A stretch of 64,000 nucleotides of DNA from Colocasia esculenta (Eukaryota; Streptophyta; Magnoliopsida; Alismatales; Araceae): positions 9,316,712 to 9,380,711 of the forward strand of contig CM024759.1 in assembly GCA_014218235.1 (NCBI GenBank), written 5' to 3'. Below, piece after piece: positions 58,803 through 64,000 of the stretch. The notes under the pieces were generated by a model, which was not told where the DNA came from, did no database searches, and saw only the letters and a list, made by a program, of their open reading frames with translations. How positions within the stretch are numbered: the first letter of the stretch is position 1; every line of letters begins with the position of its first letter. The position numbers were made by a program, and so were the translations under genes.

Positions 58803-59822
58803 CTACTTCCTTTTCAAGGAGGGGTTAGTTTCATCAAAAATAATGTGTACAGACTGTTCAATCAATAAGGTACGTTTATTAAACACTCTATAGCCTTTGG
58901 GTTTAGAGGTGTACCCCATGAAGATGCCTTCATCTGATTTGGCATCCAACTTACCAATGTCTCTTTTTCCGTTGTTGTGAATAAAGCAAGGACATCCAAA
59001 GGTTCTGAAATGGCTGATCTTTGGCTTCTTCCCTTTAAACAGCTCATATGCAGTCTTCTTCAGGATTGGCCTGATCATGACTCTGTTGACAATGTAGCTG
59101 GCTGTGTTGACTGCTTCTGCCCAGAAATATCTTGGTAACTCATATTCACAAAGCATAGTTCTTGCCATATCCAAGAGAGTTCGGTTCTTCCGTTCGGCTA
59201 TACCATTTTGCTGTGGTGTCCTTGGTGCTGAGAAATTGTGCTGAATTCCTTGATCATCACAGAATCTAGCAAACTTTTCATTTTGGAACTCACCACCATG
59301 ATCAGATCGAATGGATACTATACTGAACTTCTGATCCTTCTGGACTTTCTTGCTGAAGCTAACAAAATTATCAAAAGTATCATTTTTGTGTTCTAAGAAT
59401 GATACCCATGTGAATCTTGAGTAGTCATCTACTATAACAAATCCGAAATTCTTTCCTCCAAGACTGGTAGTTCTCATTGGCCCAAATAGATCCATATGTA
59501 GGAGCTCTAAGGGTTTTGAGGTGGTCACCACCGTCTTTGACTTGAAGGAACTCTTTGTGTGCTTTCCCTTAGCACAAGGTCTGCAGACACTTTCTAATTT
59601 ACCATTGATTTTCGGTAGACCTTCCACAAGATTCCTCTTTCTGAGCTTGCTCAAGCCATCCAAGCTGCAGTGGCCTAGCCTTCTGTGCCACAGATCAGTT
59701 GATTTGTCTTTGCTGGCTGCCAGACACACATTTTGCTCTTTGAGTTCTTCAAGGTAGAGCACGTACAGATTCTTCTCTCTATTTGCTTCAAAGATGACTG
59801 CACCATCCTTAGTATGCTGCAT
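58803..59822 (-). pseudogene. K pol: integrase
   Basis: Contains the pre-integrase zinc-binding HHCC (LWHRRLGHCS and CRPCAKGKH) and the catalytic D,D,E: LLHMDLFGPM, IRSDHGGEFQN, NGIAERKNRTLLD. The downstream part ends MGYTSKPKGYRVFN. It is in a different frame from protease (change near 59820) and from RT (change at a C-run near 58820). All three catalytic acids are present. Confidence 0.92.
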
Positions 59823-60112
59823 TTTGACTCTTGAAATTTGATTTGATGTCCTCTATCACACAGCTGACTGATACTTAAGAGGTTGTGCTTTAAACCTTTG
59901 ACTAACAGCACATCTTCTATGACTGTTTTTCCTTTGCTGTTTACTGATCCACTGCCAACTACAGTTCCTTTTCCATTATCTCCATAAGTGACTGTTCCTT
60001 CTTCATCTTGGAGATGGGAGAAAAGCTTCAGGTTTCCTGTCATGTGCCTTGAGCACCCACTATCCAAATACCATTTGGATGCTCGAGGATTAACCTGAAA
60101 TAAAGACATCAA
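59675..60112 (-). pseudogene. K pol: protease
   Basis: The aspartic protease block KWYLDSGCSRHMTGN has the intact triad DSG at about 60064-60056. It continues with SINSKGKTVIEDVLLV-like text (VNSKGKTVIEDVLLVKGL) and LLSISQLCDRGHQIKF. True protein similarity is lost after about 59825, where the frame changes. It opens one base back relative to gag at the overlap TGATG (60107-60111). Confidence 0.88.
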
Positions 60113-61881
60113 GATTTAGGTACCCAAGTTCTTTTGGGTCCTGATGGGTCAGTATCATTACTTTTACTTTTTATTATCCACTTCTTATGTCTTGTTGGAC
60201 AGGTGGATTTTAAATGTCCTAGCTTATTACAGTGACTACAACATGATGTTATTGTTACTCTTTCTATGTACTTAAAATTCGCTTTATATGCTACATCTTG
60301 TTCTGGGGTGAATTTAGGAGTTGGATATTTTTCAGGATAGATTATTTCTTCTTCATTAATTGGAGGTATGTATCCTAAACCTCGTTTGTTTTTACCAGAT
60401 CTTCTAGCACCTTTTAATAATAAGGAATTCTTTCCATTTGTAAACTTCTCTAAGGTGCTTGCTAGTGTATTGTTTTCTTCATTTAATTCATTTACCGTTT
60501 TTCTTAAATCATCTGAGCTTTCCTGTTTTTCTAGGTCAATGATTTGTTTGTTCTTGTCTTTTAAGTCTTCACATAATAGTTCATTTCTTCTCTTAAGCTC
60601 CATTATCTGTTTTTCTAGTTCTTCATTTTCAGATTTTAAATCTGAGTTGGTATTTTCGAGACAGGTGATATTTTTCTTGCTTAGCTTAAGTAGTTTAGAC
60701 ACTTCTTTGTACTTATCGTAGAGTTCATTAAATGCACTTTCCAAATTATCGGAATCTGAGTCATTACAGGAATCAAAAGAGGAATCAGAAGTTACCTTAT
60801 CCTCGGTATTTGCCATAAGAGCCAGGTTGGCTTCTTCTTCTTCACTGCTGGAGCTTGACTCACTATCTGAGTCGCTGCTGTTTTCCCATGCAGCTGCCAT
60901 GGCTTTCTTTTTGTATCTTCTGAACTTCTTGGAGCTGTCCTTCTTCTTGTGATCATTTTTCTTTAGCATTGGACAGTCTGCCTTGATATGTCCAGGCTTC
61001 TTGCATTCATAGCAAAGTGGCTCATTCCTCTTCTGATCTTTTCCGTCTGGTCTCTTGAGATCTTTGTTTTTCTTGAAATACCTCCTACCAGACTGGAACT
61101 TCTTCTTTTTGGCCAAGATTCTCTGCAATCTTCTTGACAGCATGGCTTCTTCATCATCACTATTTTTGCTATCTTCACTGTCATCCAAGGATTCTTCAGA
61201 TGCGTCCCCATTAGCTTTAAGCGCATTGGACTGCTTCTTTCTACTGGAGGATTCTCCTAATCTTTCCATATTTATTTCATGGGCCATGAGAGACCCGATG
61301 AGTTTTTCTACTGACATTCTCTTAAGGTCATTAGCTTCTTCGATAGCTGTGACCTTTGCCGTCCATGAAGATGGCAAGGATCTGAGAATCTTCCTTACCA
61401 TATCTGCAATCTCATATGACTTTCCTAGACTGGCTAGACCATTAGTGATGTCAGTAAATCGACTAAACATTTGAGTAATAGACTCACCTGATTGCATTTG
61501 AAATCTTTCATACTGAGTGACAAGAATGTCGATTCTTGTCTCCTTTACTTTGTCTGTACCTTCATACGTAATCCTTAGCTTTTCCCACATTTCCATGGAG
61601 GATTTGCAAGCTGAGACTCTGTTGAACTCCTTCTTGCTTAGAGCACAACATAGAATGCTTTTAGCTTTACAGTTCAAGGAGATTTTCTTTCTATCTTCAT
61701 CTGTCCATTGTGCTTTCTCATTTGTGACGACCAGATCACCTTCTTCCACTATCGACCAGATTTGATAGTCGTGGCCTTGTAGAAAGTATTCCATCCTGGT
61801 CTTCCAATAAGTATAATCTTCACCGTCGAACAAAGGAGGTCTGTTGACAGACTGACCTTCGAAGTGACCTTGGGCTGCCAT
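60109..61881 (-). CDS. gag: K gag polyprotein, intact
   Basis: 590 codons, ATG at 61881, about 50 bases after the primer site, in context GATCCATGG. N-terminal copia gag blocks: RPPLFDGEDYTYWKTRMEYF, then MEMWEKLRITYEGTDKVKE, RILRSLP-like (KILRSLPSSW). A zinc knuckle CYECKKPGHIKADC sits near residue 290. An acidic Ser/Asp region follows. A coiled coil, residues about 385-480, is rich in Leu, Glu, Lys and Asn. A second knuckle CSHCNKLGHLKSTC lies near residue 550. The length and coiled coil suit Sirevirus gag, which may interact with host cytoskeletal motors. It is the only undamaged retroelement protein in the window. Confidence 0.92.
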   Translation of the reverse strand: MAAQGHFEGQSVNRPPLFDGEDYTYWKTRMEYFLQGHDYQIWSIVEEGDLVVTNEKAQWTDEDRKKISLNCKAKSILCCALSKKEFNRVSACKSSMEMWEKLRITYEGTDKVKETRIDILVTQYERFQMQSGESITQMFSRFTDITNGLASLGKSYEIADMVRKILRSLPSSWTAKVTAIEEANDLKRMSVEKLIGSLMAHEINMERLGESSSRKKQSNALKANGDASEESLDDSEDSKNSDDEEAMLSRRLQRILAKKKKFQSGRRYFKKNKDLKRPDGKDQKRNEPLCYECKKPGHIKADCPMLKKNDHKKKDSSKKFRRYKKKAMAAAWENSSDSDSESSSSSEEEEANLALMANTEDKVTSDSSFDSCNDSDSDNLESAFNELYDKYKEVSKLLKLSKKNITCLENTNSDLKSENEELEKQIMELKRRNELLCEDLKDKNKQIIDLEKQESSDDLRKTVNELNEENNTLASTLEKFTNGKNSLLLKGARRSGKNKRGLGYIPPINEEEIIYPEKYPTPKFTPEQDVAYKANFKYIERVTITSCCSHCNKLGHLKSTCPTRHKKWIIKSKSNDTDPSGPKRTWVPKS

Positions 61882-61931
61882 GGATCTTTACTCTTCAGAT
61901 CGTTGGATCTTGTTCTTTGTCGAAGAGACTC

Positions 61932-61943
61932 GCTCTGATACCA
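61932..61943 (-). promoter_or_regulatory. K primer-binding site (tRNA-Met)
   Basis: The minus strand reads TGGTATCAGAGC two bases after the LTR end GGGCAACA. Confidence 0.92.
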
Positions 61944-61945
61944 CT

Positions 61946-64000
61946 TGTTGCCCGGTTGGCTAACCCAGAGGGGGGGTGAATGGGTCTTTAAGTAAAATTT
62001 ATCTGATAAAACCTGCGCTCAAACAAACATAAAGAGTTCTTGGAAGGGATTAGTAATGGTTAGTAAAAGCAACAATCACACGATAAAGACAATCACACAA
62101 CACACAGATTTATCCTGGTTCAGATCTCCTCTCCTTAGGAGTCCTACGTCCAGTCCCTGAGCAACCCTCAGGATTTCACTAACTAGGGTACAATCCCCCT
62201 ATGGACAAAAACAACCACCCAGCTCAGCTGGTCTTCCTTCACTCCTGAAGGGAACACAACACCCTGGTACCACCAGGTCTTCCTTCACTCCCGAAGGGAA
62301 GAATACAACACCCTGGACACCACCAGGTCTTCCTTCACACACGAAGGGAAGAACACAAGAAAATCTTGAAGGAAATGACTAGCCCCTAGATCAAGCTTTT
62401 ACAAAACTCAATCTGAAGCTACAAGCACTGAGAGTCAAAGATCTACACAGTGGACTCTCTCAGAACTAATCTAGCTCTTCCTTGATTTTTCTTTTCGCAG
62501 TACAAGGAGCTAAGAGCCAAGATCGAAAGGAGAGAATTTCTGGCTCTAGAGATTTTCTGAAGACTTGAAAGTAGCAGAGTTCTAGACTCTCTTGAATGAC
62601 AATATTGCTTCCTTCCTTGATCAATCATCTGTCTTCAGAACTTCGTCTTGTATTTATATCTCCAATTTGAATAAGGATGAAAGATGACCGTTGTCTCTCA
62701 GCTTTAGTGAACGTTAGACTGAAGGATTTGTGGAAGCTTCCTGTCGACAGTCTTTTGTTCTTTGGAGCACGCAAAGTGATGAGATCTTCTGAGTTGGCTT
62801 GTAGTTCTATCTGTGTCAGATGTTGTAGGATAGTATATCCTTAAGGTTCTGCAAGGTTGAGCTTTAATGGTAGACAGCTATACTATCTCCAGATGTCAAT
62901 CAACGTTAGAGCAGATAGACACAAATATGGTAGTGACAGTTTATCGTGCTAGAAGATGCATGCAGAGGATACACGAGAATGGAAGATATGTTCTGTATCC
63001 GTGCAGAGATACGTTCAGTCTTTATTAAATGCATGGCAGTCAAACAGACGTGATGCTACTTTGACTATTCAACGTATCTTAAATCAAGATGAACAATTAA
63101 TTAATAAAAGCATGACTTATGCAATCGTTATGATAATCTGACAGAATCGTTATGAACAACTTACTATAGTGTCATAAGAAGTCGTTATGATCACTTACGA
63201 AATCGTTATCAAAAGCAAGTCGTTCTATAACAGATGATATAAGAAGTCGTTATGAAACATGGCAAGTCGTTCTGATTCCGAAGAAATCGATATGAAATAC
63301 TTATCAAATCGTTATGAGATGCAAGTCTCTGTAACTCTCTAAAGAAATCGTTACGATGACTTACAGAATCGTTATGACGAGCAAGTCGTTATAACTCTCT
63401 AAAGAAATCGTTATGATGACTTACAGAATCGTTATGACGAGCAAGTCGTTATAACTCTCTAAAGAAATCGTTATGATGACTTACAGAATTGTTATGACGA
63501 GCAAGTCGTTATAACTCTCTAAAGAAATCGTTATGATGACTTACAGAATCGTTATGACGAGCAAGTCGTTATAACTCTCTAAAGAAATCGTTATGATGAC
63601 TTACAGAATTGTTATGACGAGCAAGTCGTTATAACTCTCTAAAGAAATCGTTACGATGACTTACAGAATCGTTATGACGAGCAAGTCGTTATAACTTCTG
63701 AAGGAGTCGTTACGATAACTTACAGAGTCGTTATAATGAGCAAGTCGTTATAACTTCTGAAGGAGTCATTACGATAACTTACAGAGTCGTTATAATGAGC
63801 AAGTCGTTATAACTTCTGAAGGAGTCATTACGATAACTTACAGAGTCGTTATAATGAGCAAGTCGTTATAACTTCTGAAGGAGTCATTGCGATAACTTAC
63901 AGAGTCGTTATAATATCGACTTGTTTGACATAGCAAGGTTATTCAATCTTACAAGTAAATCGTTACAGCTAATGAAGGAATCGTTATGGCTCTTCTGAGA
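61946..64000 (-). repeat. K 5' LTR, cut by the window end
   Basis: Aligned with 50545-52600 of the 3' LTR with about ten differences, including single-base changes in the tandem array. TATA box at 62651-62658. About 150 bp of U3 lie beyond the window, so target duplication cannot be checked. Confidence 0.92.

Larger units (their letters stand above)
50545..64000 (-). mobile_element. Element K: Sirevirus-type Ty1/copia retrotransposon
   Basis: Minus-strand element: 5' LTR 61946 to beyond 64000, primer site 61932-61943, gag 61881-60109, pol (PR-INT-RT-RH) 60112-57038, a long extra ORF region 56710-52960, purine tracts, 3' LTR 50545-52750. Pol order with integrase before RT is copia. The extra ORF after RNase H, large gag and repeated purine tract fit the SIRE/Maximus lineage. 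In about 2.05 kb compared, the two LTRs show only about ten differences, so insertion was recent. Confidence 0.92.

Noticed and set aside
1..64000. Host genes, tRNA or rRNA genes
   Set aside because: No cloverleaf, rRNA or exon-like gene seen; the tRNA-like words are primer sites next to LTR ends, and the only host-like coding piece is the GYF domain inside element B.

Overview
This window looks like plant nuclear DNA, most likely from an angiosperm with a large, repeat-rich genome. I find no host gene, tRNA, rRNA or satellite. Nearly every base can be assigned to an LTR retrotransposon, to a piece of one, or to one hAT-type DNA transposon. Evidence for a plant: Ty3 chromovirus pol with a chromodomain-like tail, a Sirevirus-type Ty1/copia element with an extra 3' ORF, tRNA-Met primer sites (TGGTATCAGAGC) and a tRNA-Asp primer site of the Athila/Tat type.

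The window is a deep nest; I use letters for families. E (minus strand) is an old chromovirus and seems to be the base layer: its 3' LTR end and PPT lie at 19841-20107 and its pol resumes at 38511-39254. C (20108-38505, minus) sits in E with an exact 5-bp duplication (ACTAA). C carries a solo-LTR-like insertion I (21724-24345) in its left LTR and the gag-only element D (30732-37823, duplication ATAAG) in its right LTR. On the right, LTR F starts inside E pol (39255), LTR G inside F (40355), the non-coding element A3 inside G (43412) and the Sirevirus-like element K inside the 3' LTR of A3 (50545 to beyond 64000). On the left, chromovirus H (plus) contains a second copy of the non-coding element, A1, which contains element B (983-11599). 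A hAT-type transposon (17996-18970) lies in the H LTR.

The most notable element is B, a non-autonomous, minus-strand element with a tRNA-Asp primer site. It is arranged as LTR-body-LTR-body-truncated LTR. Each body encodes an Athila-like gag remnant with a plant GYF domain (EXA1-like) embedded in it, interrupted by the same in-frame UAA in both copies.

Functional logic: A is a LARD-like element (3.1-3.5 kb LTRs, 2.4 kb non-coding interior). Its termini, leader and unusual pre-LTR sequence match C, so C-type proteins probably mobilised it. D keeps only gag and must take pol from elsewhere. K has an intact gag, broken pol and 3' ORFs, and almost identical LTRs, so it is the youngest insertion. 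Several unrelated LTR families carry dense arrays of a family-specific short word on both strands, able to fold back.
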